The notes under the pieces: generated by a model | What the model was told of the DNA's origin: nothing | Databases searched by the model: none | What the model saw: the letters and a program-made list of their open reading frames with translations, nothing else | In this document: piece by piece, positions 48,038 through 55,865 of the stretch | How the letters are laid out: the number at the start of each line of letters is the position of its first letter | Numbering within the stretch: position 1 is the first letter of the stretch | Assembly: GCA_015660815.1 (NCBI GenBank) | Contig: JACSDF010000002.1 | Coordinates: forward strand, 1 to 64,000 | Direction: 5' to 3' | DNA: 64,000 nt | DNA from: Actinomycetota bacterium | Lineage (GTDB): Bacteria > Actinomycetota > Actinomycetes > Nanopelagicales > Nanopelagicaceae | Translations under genes and position numbers: made by a program

Positions 48038-48535
48038 TTATTTCTGAGTGGTCTTTGTGTAATTTACATATGAACGTACATCTAAATCATTTAAATTAAT
48101 GTGAAAGCCGTGCTGCTTTAAAATCGTGGCAATCTCGCCCTTATGTTCGGACATGTGAAACGCTGGTTGAGAAAGTATGAATGAGCGCGTTCCACTTCTT
48201 GGATTGCCACCTGCATGAAAGATAATTTCCTCATCTTCAAGTGCCAGGTGGTCAAGGAAAATCGCATCTAAATCAGCAATAATCGGTAGATATTCGAGTG
48301 CAATACTTGCCTTTGTAATTGGTTTTAATTTCGGCAATGTCCATTCAACGCCACCCTCTAAACAATATTTAAACCATCTTTGGGCATCGACTACATGAAC
48401 AAGTAACTCCCCAATGGTCCACTCATTTTCTGCAGAGCGCAGAGTGAATACCTCTTCAGGCATTTCCCCAAATAGAGAGAAAAACTTCTGGTTCGACCAC
48501 GCTAGATGGCGAAGCGAAATTTCAAGAGTGATCAT
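48038..48535 (-). CDS. DinB/YfiT-like four-helix protein
   Basis: A 165-residue protein with the DinB-like layout. It starts MITLEISLRHLAWSNQKFFSLF, then NEWTIGELLVHVVDAQRW, and near the C-terminus FHMSEHKGEIATIL. These give the three-histidine metal site of the family (H52-type, and the HxxxH pair in AFHMSEHKGEI). DinB-like enzymes are thiol-dependent transferases or unknown hydrolases. Its ATG overlaps the stop of a 36-residue upstream frame (ATGA). It is convergent with carH, stop to stop. Confidence 0.82.
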   Translation of the reverse strand: MITLEISLRHLAWSNQKFFSLFGEMPEEVFTLRSAENEWTIGELLVHVVDAQRWFKYCLEGGVEWTLPKLKPITKASIALEYLPIIADLDAIFLDHLALEDEEIIFHAGGNPRSGTRSFILSQPAFHMSEHKGEIATILKQHGFHINLNDLDVRSYVNYTKTTQK

Positions 48536-48642
48536 GCCTTTACTTTAATCGTTAAGGCATCGAAGATGCTTTGGATCGATAAGCATTGATCTAAAGCGGC
48601 AATAAAACCACTCCCCGTTCGAACTCTTTCCGGCTGTTCCAT
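48532..48642 (-). CDS. Small ORF coupled to the DinB-like gene (36 aa)
   Basis: ATG 48642 is preceded by a strong AGGAG at 8 nt. The 36-residue frame (MEQPERVRTGSGFIAALDQC, continuing to VKA) ends in a TGA overlapping the DinB-like ATG as ATGA. This is the arrangement of a translationally coupled small gene or leader peptide. No homologue is recognised. The ribosome-binding site is better than that of the downstream gene, so it may mainly serve to load ribosomes. Confidence 0.5.
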   Translation of the reverse strand: MEQPERVRTGSGFIAALDQCLSIQSIFDALTIKVKA

Positions 48643-48675
48643 ACTCAAACTCCTCTCACATCAGGAAAAAGTAGA

Positions 48676-49299
48676 TTAATCGGAAGACATTACAAAAACC
48701 CTAAGCAAATTAAACACCACAAAAATAGTAAAGACTGCTATGAGAATCAATTTAAAGCGCTTTGTTAGTTCTACTTTCGAATCGCTACCTTCATATGGGG
48801 TGAGAGTAGGTTTCAAGAGAAGAATCACCACTGAGTAAATAAGAATGAAGAGAAGGGATCTTCCTAGGGTTACAAAATTCCAACCGAAATCAGATCCTAT
48901 ACCTTTGATTTGAATTGCGGGAATTACAAAACTAATTACTAAAAGTGCAATTCGAACATCTTTATATATTTTTTTCCGCCAGACTGCAATCGAGGCCAAT
49001 ATGACGGTCGGAAACATTACAGCTCCAGCCGCAGTAAAGAGTGGAAGGGTGAAGAAAGTTCCAACCCCTCTAATCACAGAGGTAAGGCGTCGAGAAATTA
49101 CTCTCCTTCTCAAGACATAAATAGTTGCTTGAGTCGTAGCAAAAATCGTAAAGGCGATGACTATGCCTAATGTCCCACCCCAGGAAAACTCAGGGTCGGT
49201 CGAAATCCATCTCATCCAAAGGCGTGCAACAATTCCAAGGACGAGGCCGCCAAAAACAGCAGCAAGAATTATCTTCCAGCCTCTTTGGGCGACAATCAT
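48676..49299 (-). CDS. Unrecognised integral membrane protein, paralogue 2 of 3
   Basis: A 207-residue protein with about six hydrophobic helices. It is very similar to the gene at 44581-45207: nearly identical QRGWKIIL..AVFGGLVLG, ARLWMRWISTDPEFSWGG, IKGIGSDFGW, LGRSLL and YSVVILLLKPT. The two are inverted relative to each other and flank the fasciclin-carH-dinB segment. Differences are concentrated in the last 30 residues. Family and role unknown. Confidence 0.75.
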   Translation of the reverse strand: MIVAQRGWKIILAAVFGGLVLGIVARLWMRWISTDPEFSWGGTLGIVIAFTIFATTQATIYVLRRRVISRRLTSVIRGVGTFFTLPLFTAAGAVMFPTVILASIAVWRKKIYKDVRIALLVISFVIPAIQIKGIGSDFGWNFVTLGRSLLFILIYSVVILLLKPTLTPYEGSDSKVELTKRFKLILIAVFTIFVVFNLLRVFVMSSD

Positions 49300-49400
49300 C
49301 TTTGCACTTTAATCCCAGAAACGTCAATTATCAATGAAATCTCCTAACTCTTTGTGACGAGGTCTCCGAATGCGCAGGTTCCATACGATGATGGCTAGTC

Positions 49401-50033
49401 CTAGACTCCAGGTATACCAACAGTAAAGATGAAGAAGATCCCGCCGATTGCCAGTATCGCCACGACTAAGAGAATCTTCTTTCCTTTACTCATTTTGACC
49501 AATTCAGATGATTCATTTCGAAAAGGTGACATTGTAGGTTTCGTTGCGAAAGTTACAACACTGTAAATCGCCACAAAGAGAAGGATCCGACCTAATGTTG
49601 CAAAACTCCATCCAAAATCTGAAACGATATCTCTTGAAATTGTTACTGGAATAATTAGAGATAGTAGAAGTAGTACTCCCTTTGTGCGTTTTCCGAGTGC
49701 GGGATTCCAAGTGGCCACCGATGCCAATGCCACTGACGGAAACATCATTCCACCAGCACCCGCAAATATAGGTAGTGAAAAAATAACACCACTTATACGG
49801 ATAAGGAGCACGCTTCGCCTGCTCTTGAAACGTTGACGAAGCATTTTAACTAAAGATTGATTGACCATAAAAATCGTAAAAGCTATTACGATAAATATCG
49901 ATCCGCTCCACGTAAAATCTGGTTCAGTCGCAATCCATCTCATCCATGCTCGTGCAACTACGCCTAAAACAAAGCCCTTTACTAGGGCGGCGAGAACAAT
50001 CTTAATTTTTTGCCTGACGGCGCTTGCTTCCAT
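49401..50033 (-). CDS. Unrecognised integral membrane protein, paralogue 3 of 3
   Basis: A 210-residue protein of the same family as its neighbour but more diverged: ARAWMRWIATEPDFTWSGSI, LPIFAGAGGMMFPSVALASVATW, VSDFGWSFATLGRILLF, YSVV...KPTMSP. It is tandem with paralogue 2 on the same strand (about 100 nt apart). Retention of the WMRWIxTxPxF and PxxxAGxxMFPxVxLAS motifs across all three marks the likely functional core. Function unknown. Confidence 0.75.
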   Translation of the reverse strand: MEASAVRQKIKIVLAALVKGFVLGVVARAWMRWIATEPDFTWSGSIFIVIAFTIFMVNQSLVKMLRQRFKSRRSVLLIRISGVIFSLPIFAGAGGMMFPSVALASVATWNPALGKRTKGVLLLLSLIIPVTISRDIVSDFGWSFATLGRILLFVAIYSVVTFATKPTMSPFRNESSELVKMSKGKKILLVVAILAIGGIFFIFTVGIPGV

Positions 50034-50114
50034 AGGAAAATGGTAATCTCAAAAAATGTGACTTACAACACAACCGGTAGGCTTTTTTACAGCCACCTCA
50101 GCCTGCTTTGTCTG

Positions 50115-50636
50115 TTAGATAAAGAGTAGTTGCGCGCCTTCAGTTAATTCGATGAAATCAGAGGCACTAATAATGCCTTCGACATCATCACGTAGATCCG
50201 ACTCCTCAACTTTATTCATATCCGCCGATAAACGACAGGCCCATAAATGACCACCAGCAGCGACAATCTGTTCAAGGAAATCTGGGACCTCCGGGATGTT
50301 TAAGTCATCTAACTGTTTTTTCAACATCTTGGTCGCCATCGCAGTCATTCCTGGCACTGGCATAACAGCTTGAGGAATATGTGCATTTGTACCAGGTAAG
50401 TGCATTGCAGTGTTACCGGCAGGTGAGAATTGCAGATCGTTCATACGAGATTTAATAATCATGTCAAAACCCCAGAAGGTAAAAAATAAATGGGTCTCTA
50501 TGCCTTCTCCAAGAGCGGCGTTGCCCAAGATTAATCCGGGATATGCCATGTCAAGATTTCCCTTTGAACAGATTATTGCCAATTTACGACCAGAATCTTC
50601 GGCACCAAAGTTCGGGACGATTGCAGGTGTTGTCAT
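50115..50636 (-). CDS. DsrE/DsrE2-like sulfur-carrier protein
   Basis: A 173-residue protein of the DsrE-like fold. KLAIICSKGNLDMAYPGLIL has a conserved cysteine (about C23), ALGEGIETHLFFTFWGFDMI is the family's central strand, and a second cysteine lies in HLWACRLSADM. Such proteins bind persulfide and pass sulfur to TusA or DsrC-like partners. The start has AAAGGAG upstream. It is the last gene of sqr-tusE-dsrE, consistent with a sulfide/persulfide relay in the cytoplasm. Confidence 0.85.
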   Translation of the reverse strand: MTTPAIVPNFGAEDSGRKLAIICSKGNLDMAYPGLILGNAALGEGIETHLFFTFWGFDMIIKSRMNDLQFSPAGNTAMHLPGTNAHIPQAVMPVPGMTAMATKMLKKQLDDLNIPEVPDFLEQIVAAGGHLWACRLSADMNKVEESDLRDDVEGIISASDFIELTEGAQLLFI

Positions 50637-50647
50637 TTCATTCTCCT

Positions 50648-50962
50648 TTAGACGCAGCCCTTAGGCTTTGGAAGTCCAGCTATATATGTCATTTTCTTGG
50701 CAGGTTTTTTTGGAAATAATGCAAACTGCTCCTTTATAGGAAATCCACCCGCGGTTTGTGTGTGACGAGAGGTTGACGACTCTCCCTCTTTCTTATAATC
50801 CTCACGCAAGAAGTGAATAACTTCCCAGTGTCGTGGGGTTAGTTCGATCTCGATTTGAGCGGCGAGAATTTTTGCTATCTCTTCGCTCCATTCGTCATAT
50901 ACGGTTAAGAAGCCCTCATCATTGACGCTTACTTGTTTCCCGGCGATTTCAATTGTTGGCAT
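50648..50962 (-). CDS. TusE/DsrC family sulfur-relay protein
   Basis: A 104-residue DsrC-fold protein: EGFLTVYDEWSEEIAKILAA, LTPRHWEVIHFLREDY, and the flexible C-terminal arm ending GLPKPKGCV with the penultimate conserved cysteine. The second DsrC cysteine (about ten residues earlier) is absent; Thr occupies that place in KKMTYIAGLPK. It is therefore TusE/RspA-like rather than a DsrC substrate of sulfite reductase. It overlaps the sqr 3' end by 14 nt with a strong AAGGAG inside that gene, and is followed by the DsrE-like gene. Confidence 0.88.
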   Translation of the reverse strand: MPTIEIAGKQVSVNDEGFLTVYDEWSEEIAKILAAQIEIELTPRHWEVIHFLREDYKKEGESSTSRHTQTAGGFPIKEQFALFPKKPAKKMTYIAGLPKPKGCV

Positions 50963-52220
50963 TTTCTCTCTCCTTGTTCTCTTTAATTACTAACTCTTTC
51001 CCAGCCATTGACATCAGAGCTGGGATTGGTAAATATCGACCTTTTAACAGAATGTGCCAATAAATCCAACGAAAAGCTAGTTTTCCAATATGGTTTAAAT
51101 AGCTCTCCTTTAGCAAAGGCAGAGGTCCAATTACTGGAATCGGAAAACGGCCAGTAAGTGGTTCAACCTCATAGTTAAAGTCAATCAATAACCCTTTGCG
51201 GTTTCCGGATTCAATAAAGCAGTTGGCGTGACCATCAAAACTATTCTCCATTGGGCGGTTGTTAACGTAGTTAACAAAATTTTCTGAGAAAAGATCGATA
51301 GCAAAGTGGGCCACTGATCCAGCTTTAGAGGCGGGAATATTGGATGCATCTCCCAAGACAAAGATGTTGGGAAATTCATCTGAAAGAAAATTGTGTTTAT
51401 TTGTGGGGACATAGTTGAGCTCATCGCCTAAACCTGAGCGGGCTATGAAATCAGCGCCCATGTTGACTGGAATCGTTACTAATAGATCAAAAGGAATTTC
51501 GCGCTCATCCATTGAGACCATAGTTTTAGTATCTGCATCTATATGTTCGATTACGAAATCGGGTTCTAAAGTAATTTTTCTTTCCTCGAGCATTCCCCCA
51601 AGATACTTAGAACTCACAGGCTTGGTGAAAGCTCCCTCTAAAGGTGTCACATAAACTATGTCGACTTTGTCGCGAATTCCACGTTTTTCGAAATATGCAT
51701 CAGCTAAGAAAGTGAACTCCAGTGGTGCAACTGGGCATTTAATCGGCATTTCCGAGATATGAACAACTAAGCGTCCGCCAGTGAAGCTCTTGAGTGCATC
51801 ACGTAAAGCGATAGAGCCAGCCAGAGTATAAAAATCAAAGACACTCTTGTACCAGAGTGTTGGCTCATTCATACCAGGTGTTTGATCAGGCCGAGGTGTT
51901 GTTCCGGATGCAATTACTAAGTAGTCATACCCAATTTCACGTCCATCAACCAAAAAGACTTTATTAAGAATTGGATCAACTTTTTCAATCTCTGCCTGAA
52001 TAAAATCTACTCCTTTAGGAAAGAAACTTTGGCGCTTCTTAACTAACTGCTCCGGCTCGTATGTTCCAAAAGGCATTAATAACAGGCCTGGTTGATAGAT
52101 ATGTTCTTGGTCTTGGTCGATGACTGTAATTTCCCACAGATCTTTAGGAAGTTTGTTTCTCAGTTTATTAACGACCATTGTTCCAGCGGTACCCCCGCCC
52201 AATACGAGTAAGTTTTTCAT
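50949..52220 (-). CDS. Sulfide:quinone oxidoreductase-like FAD protein
   Basis: A 423-residue pyridine-nucleotide-disulfide-fold flavoprotein. The N-terminal FAD loop is VLGGGTAGTMVVNKL (about residues 6-20). YDYLVIASGTTPRPDQTPGM and the second FAD motif FVLGDASNIPASKAGSVAHF are typical of SQR/FCSD. The cysteine C162 in KCPVAPLEFTF is the conserved catalytic one, and another is in HANCFIESG; I do not see the third classical cysteine. The C-terminal amphipathic region (RWIYWHILLKGRYLP) should attach to the membrane. First in an operon with TusE- and DsrE-like genes; likely oxidises sulfide or persulfide. Confidence 0.87.
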   Translation of the reverse strand: MKNLLVLGGGTAGTMVVNKLRNKLPKDLWEITVIDQDQEHIYQPGLLLMPFGTYEPEQLVKKRQSFFPKGVDFIQAEIEKVDPILNKVFLVDGREIGYDYLVIASGTTPRPDQTPGMNEPTLWYKSVFDFYTLAGSIALRDALKSFTGGRLVVHISEMPIKCPVAPLEFTFLADAYFEKRGIRDKVDIVYVTPLEGAFTKPVSSKYLGGMLEERKITLEPDFVIEHIDADTKTMVSMDEREIPFDLLVTIPVNMGADFIARSGLGDELNYVPTNKHNFLSDEFPNIFVLGDASNIPASKAGSVAHFAIDLFSENFVNYVNNRPMENSFDGHANCFIESGNRKGLLIDFNYEVEPLTGRFPIPVIGPLPLLKESYLNHIGKLAFRWIYWHILLKGRYLPIPALMSMAGKELVIKENKERENANN

Positions 52221-52380
52221 TATGTTCCCCTCGTTATTTTCAGCCTACTCCTTAGTCAAAAAAAACGTAGAAATCCTGAAGTGATTTAAGTCGCGTAGAT
52301 TTTTTACGCTCAATATCAACGAATTTTCCATCAGGAATTTGGGGTTATCACTCATTACTACTTTCATGCAATAGTTACCC

Positions 52381-53235
52381 ATGGTCGAAAAATCACTTGG
52401 AGTAAAAAAGTGGAGTGCGCGCGATTCAAAGCGATGCATCGTGGTTCCAACGGATTTGGATCATAAGTATTCACGTGGAACTCTTGGAGTAATTACTGGA
52501 TCAGCACAGTATCCAGGTGCGGCGGTGCTATCAACGTCGGCTGCTGCTGCAACCGGAGTTGGTATGGTTCGATTTCATAGCTCCTCAGGTTTGGCCCATT
52601 TAGTTCTGCATGCCACACCATCGGTAGTGGTTCAGCCCGGCAAAGTTGCGGCATGGTTAATTGGCTCTGGAATACCCTCTAAAAAATATTCAGATGTATC
52701 CACGTGGCTTCGCCATCGCTGGTTCACACTTGTAAAGTCACAATCGGTTCCCACGGTCCTAGATGCTGGAGCACTGTATTTGACTGGATCTTTGGAACAA
52801 CCAACGTTGATTACTCCGCATAGCGCCGAGCTTTCAGCCTTACTTACAGCACGTGGTGTTCCAGTATCGGTTGAGGCGATTGAAGGCGATCCCAAGAAAT
52901 GGGTACAAGGGGCGGCAAAAACTTTAGGTGTAACTGTGCTTTTAAAAGGAGCCATAACCTTTGTAGCAAACGATCAAATCTGCATCGAACTTCCTGTTGC
53001 AACTCCATGGTTGGCAACCGCCGGAACTGGCGATGTGCTCGCGGGGATTATTGGAGCTCTAGTTGCGACAAACACTATTGAAATCCTAAATGACACAAAT
53101 CGTTTGGCAGAAGTCGCGGCAACAGGCGCGTTCATACATGCACAATCGGCGAAAATTGCATCTAGGGGAGGCCCTATCTCGGCAGAAATGATTGTGAAAG
53201 AGATACCTGGTGCCATCTCTCAATTACTTAATTAA
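52381..53235 (+). CDS. nnrD: ADP-dependent NAD(P)H-hydrate dehydratase
   Basis: NnrD repairs hydrated NAD(P)H in metabolite proofreading. The 284-residue ribokinase-fold protein has the nucleotide site SRGTLGVITGSAQYPGAAVL near the N-terminus and the catalytic motif TAGTGDVLAGIIGAL (about residues 218-232). The epimerase half (NnrE) of the usual fusion is absent and not nearby, so this is the stand-alone dehydratase. It is divergent from the sqr operon and has no ribosome-binding site, suggesting a leaderless start. Confidence 0.9.
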   Translation: MVEKSLGVKKWSARDSKRCIVVPTDLDHKYSRGTLGVITGSAQYPGAAVLSTSAAAATGVGMVRFHSSSGLAHLVLHATPSVVVQPGKVAAWLIGSGIPSKKYSDVSTWLRHRWFTLVKSQSVPTVLDAGALYLTGSLEQPTLITPHSAELSALLTARGVPVSVEAIEGDPKKWVQGAAKTLGVTVLLKGAITFVANDQICIELPVATPWLATAGTGDVLAGIIGALVATNTIEILNDTNRLAEVAATGAFIHAQSAKIASRGGPISAEMIVKEIPGAISQLLN

Positions 53236-53282
53236 TCTGTCTAAGTTGGGGTAAGAGTTTTCTTTCTTGTTACCCTGTTTTA

Positions 53283-53951
53283 ATGAATGAACGTGTGCTT
53301 GTTGTTATTGATGATGGATTCGAACTTTCTACGTTAGTTCCTGCCCTCAGATTGCATGAGCTAGATATTATCGGTGAAGCAAGAAGTGAGAGCGTTGCAC
53401 TTAATCTCCTTAATAGATTGCAGCCCGATGTAGTTCTGCTTGACATGCATATTGCAGGAGTGTCTGCAATTAGAATTGCCGTAAATATTCGTAAATTGAA
53501 TCCCAAGGTAGGAATAGTTATTTTGGAGAGCTGCTCGGATGTTCGTCTTCTAGGCGACCGACATATTGATATACCCATCGGAACAAAAGTAATCCTCAAA
53601 AAATCAGCTACCGATCTCTTAGTTTTGTGTACAGCAATTGCCGACTCCAAAGTTTCGGCCAATGAAAAGCATGAAGTTTCATGGATAAATGGAAGTGTTT
53701 CTATAAAAGAAAACTCGCTACACGGCTTACTCGCACATCTGACTGATGTGCAAGTTCAAACACTTCGTTTAGTGGCCGATGGCTTAACAAATGCCCACAT
53801 TGGTCGCGTCAGATATGTAAGTGAAAAATCGGTTGAGCAGATCATCTCTCGAATGGCTCAGGAGTTTAATATTCAGCAGGACCACGACAGAAATATGCGA
53901 GTGCAGCTGGTTAATGAGTTTTACAGGTGGCTAGGCGCGCCTCACCACTAA
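53283..53951 (+). CDS. Response regulator with LuxR-type HTH
   Basis: A 222-residue protein: receiver domain with D10/D11 (VVIDDG), phosphoacceptor D54 (VVLLDMHI) and K106 (VILKKSAT), then a LuxR-like helix-turn-helix (LTDVQVQTLRLVADGLTNAHI, SEKSVEQIISRMAQEFNI). It shares architecture and the C-terminal NxRVxLxxEFYR motif with the degenerate regulator at 42554, so the two are paralogues, one active and one pseudo-receiver. No histidine kinase is encoded in the window. A leaderless start is likely. Confidence 0.85.
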   Translation: MNERVLVVIDDGFELSTLVPALRLHELDIIGEARSESVALNLLNRLQPDVVLLDMHIAGVSAIRIAVNIRKLNPKVGIVILESCSDVRLLGDRHIDIPIGTKVILKKSATDLLVLCTAIADSKVSANEKHEVSWINGSVSIKENSLHGLLAHLTDVQVQTLRLVADGLTNAHIGRVRYVSEKSVEQIISRMAQEFNIQQDHDRNMRVQLVNEFYRWLGAPHH

Positions 53952-53991
53952 AATCCAAGGCTCACAGAATTGGCGGGTAAAGTCCCCCACT

Positions 53992-54249
53992 ATGGAGTTA
54001 GATGAGTTGCGAGGGCGCTGGAACGAAGTTCTCGATGAACTATTGCTTCAAGACCGTGTTGCATGGCTGGCTTTTTTCGATGCCCGTCTAGCAGATTTTG
54101 ATGGAAAGACACTCACGTTGGATTTTTCTGATAGTCGAAAGCTTGGCAGCGCCCACGAATACTCCGAGGCAAGAGATAGAGCGCAACAATTATTAACCGT
54201 CACCATACAATCTCTTTTTTCACTTGACGTTACGATTGTAGAAAAATGA
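53992..54249 (+). CDS. Small protein resembling the DnaX (tau/gamma) C-terminal domain
   Basis: An 85-residue soluble protein. The pattern LRGRWNEVLDELLLQDRVAWLAFFDAR, then DGKTLTLDFSDSRKL and a C-terminal amphipathic helix ending LFSLDVTIVEK, resembles the C-terminal region of actinobacterial DNA polymerase III subunit gamma/tau ('W.eVL..l...sr..wa.l..a.v...dg.tl.l.f'). It stands alone here, with no AAA+ part. A TAAAGT box 8 nt before the ATG indicates a leaderless transcript. It overlaps the GH25 gene by 4 nt. The role is uncertain. Confidence 0.6.
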   Translation: MELDELRGRWNEVLDELLLQDRVAWLAFFDARLADFDGKTLTLDFSDSRKLGSAHEYSEARDRAQQLLTVTIQSLFSLDVTIVEK

Positions 54250-55865
54250 AAATCCGAGCTGGTTTAACTGCAATTCTCCTTGGCTTTTTAACTATTGGAG
54301 TTCCAAACACGCAGGCTTCAATGGCTCAACTCTCGCTTACCGTGCGACAAACACCATCATCTAGTGAAGCGCTATTAACTTTTTATGGAACTATGAAGCC
54401 TGCGAGAGCGGGAACAGCAGTAACGATTCAGATAAGAAACTCCGGAGTTTGGGAGAAAACTCGATTTAGTACCAAAACTACGAAAGCTGGTACATGGAAG
54501 ATTGTGGCGCTTGCAACGGCGCTTGAGTCAAGAGTGGTTTACCGAGCTAGTGCGAATGCAAGTGGAAATAATATTTACTCGCCAATGCGCACGATAACTA
54601 TTAAGCAGATGGCCGAGTTTTCAGAGAGCGACCCAGCAATGGTGTTCGGTCTGTATGGCCCTGGTGGGCGTATCCATGGCGCAGACATCAGCCGATGGCA
54701 ACATCCTAATGACCAAGCTATTGACTTCGTGAAAATGTATGACGCTGGAATCCGATTTGTCATGATCAAAGCATCAGATACCCGAGACGAATCCGATGCC
54801 CTTGCTTTAAAGTATTTAGTGATGGACCACAGCGCTGCACAAGCTGCCGGTATTTATACAGGTTTTTATCACTACACAACTCTGCCTGATGTAGAAGATG
54901 CCGATTCGATTATTCGAGATGCCACAGCACAGGCACAGAAAGTTATTTGGCGTTTAGCATCAATTGGTGGATATACCGAGCGCGATTTGCCGTATGCATT
55001 AGATCTTGAAAATAAGTGTGTCCGTGTATCGTCGACTGGAGCTTGCCTAAAATATGCCTCACGTAACGCAGTAACGCTATGGGCAACTACATTTCTAGCA
55101 CTTCTTAAAGAAAAAACTGGGAAAACTCCAATCATGTATTCATACTCCAGTTTCCTTGAGGGCTCCATGAATCGAAGCGTTGAACTCGCACAATATCCAT
55201 TGTGGTTAGCCCACTATGCAATCGATCCAGCAAATCCCGTAAATCAACCAGGACTTAAATCCAGCGGTTGTTATGTACATTCATGGACAAGTGCAAACTG
55301 TGATTCGCAGTGGACCATGTGGCAGTACTCATCATGTGGAATAGCACCTAAATATGGAGTACCAGGGTCACGTCTTGATCTAAATGTATTTAGAGGTACT
55401 CCGCAGGCTTTCTTAGATCTTATTCAAGGTAGTTGGACGCCAACGCCAGTTGATTTACTGCCCTTCAATGAGCCAACTTTCATGACCTTGTTAGGGCAGA
55501 CCTCAACGACCACGAATAAACCGGTGAGTTTCAATGTCACCGTTGTGCGCCCAGATTTAACTCCAGTTGTAACAGGTAGCGTAAAATTGGTTTTTGATCC
55601 ACTGAATGTGCCCATTGAGAGACCAAAACAAAGTGTTGTACGTGCAACTAGCGGGGTTTGGACGCTCTCGGTTAAAGGTCTGGCCGCAGGCACATATGTG
55701 GGAAGAATTGTCTTTGAGGATATAACTCAAACACATGCAAAAAGTTGGCTACCAGTAACTTTCACTCTTGAACAGGGTGCGATACCAACAATTACTCCAA
55801 CTCCTACTGTGAAACCAACGCCAAAGCCTTCAGTTGATGGATGCAGAAACCAAATTAAGAACTAA
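54246..55865 (+). CDS. Secreted GH25 lysozyme-like hydrolase
   Basis: A 539-residue exported protein: signal peptide (MKIRAGLTAILLGFLTIG, to about residue 24), an N-terminal Ig-like domain (to about residue 125), then a GH25 muramidase domain starting GADISRWQHPNDQAIDFVK. This includes FVMIKASD, GFYHYTTL, the catalytic-region YALDLEN, and WMWQYSS-type TMWQYSSCG. A second beta-sandwich domain and a Thr/Pro-rich tail (TPTPTVKPTPKPS) follow. It should cleave the peptidoglycan glycan backbone. It overlaps the small DnaX-like gene by 4 nt and converges on glpD with an 11-nt overlap. Confidence 0.9.
   Translation: MKIRAGLTAILLGFLTIGVPNTQASMAQLSLTVRQTPSSSEALLTFYGTMKPARAGTAVTIQIRNSGVWEKTRFSTKTTKAGTWKIVALATALESRVVYRASANASGNNIYSPMRTITIKQMAEFSESDPAMVFGLYGPGGRIHGADISRWQHPNDQAIDFVKMYDAGIRFVMIKASDTRDESDALALKYLVMDHSAAQAAGIYTGFYHYTTLPDVEDADSIIRDATAQAQKVIWRLASIGGYTERDLPYALDLENKCVRVSSTGACLKYASRNAVTLWATTFLALLKEKTGKTPIMYSYSSFLEGSMNRSVELAQYPLWLAHYAIDPANPVNQPGLKSSGCYVHSWTSANCDSQWTMWQYSSCGIAPKYGVPGSRLDLNVFRGTPQAFLDLIQGSWTPTPVDLLPFNEPTFMTLLGQTSTTTNKPVSFNVTVVRPDLTPVVTGSVKLVFDPLNVPIERPKQSVVRATSGVWTLSVKGLAAGTYVGRIVFEDITQTHAKSWLPVTFTLEQGAIPTITPTPTVKPTPKPSVDGCRNQIKN

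Noticed and set aside
50648..50962. True DsrC with a dissimilatory sulfite reductase pathway
   Set aside because: The second conserved cysteine is missing and no dsrAB, dsrMK or aprAB genes are nearby.
52245..52439. 64-codon minus-strand frame between sqr and nnrD
   Set aside because: Overlaps the nnrD start antisense, has no ribosome-binding site and shows no domain likeness.
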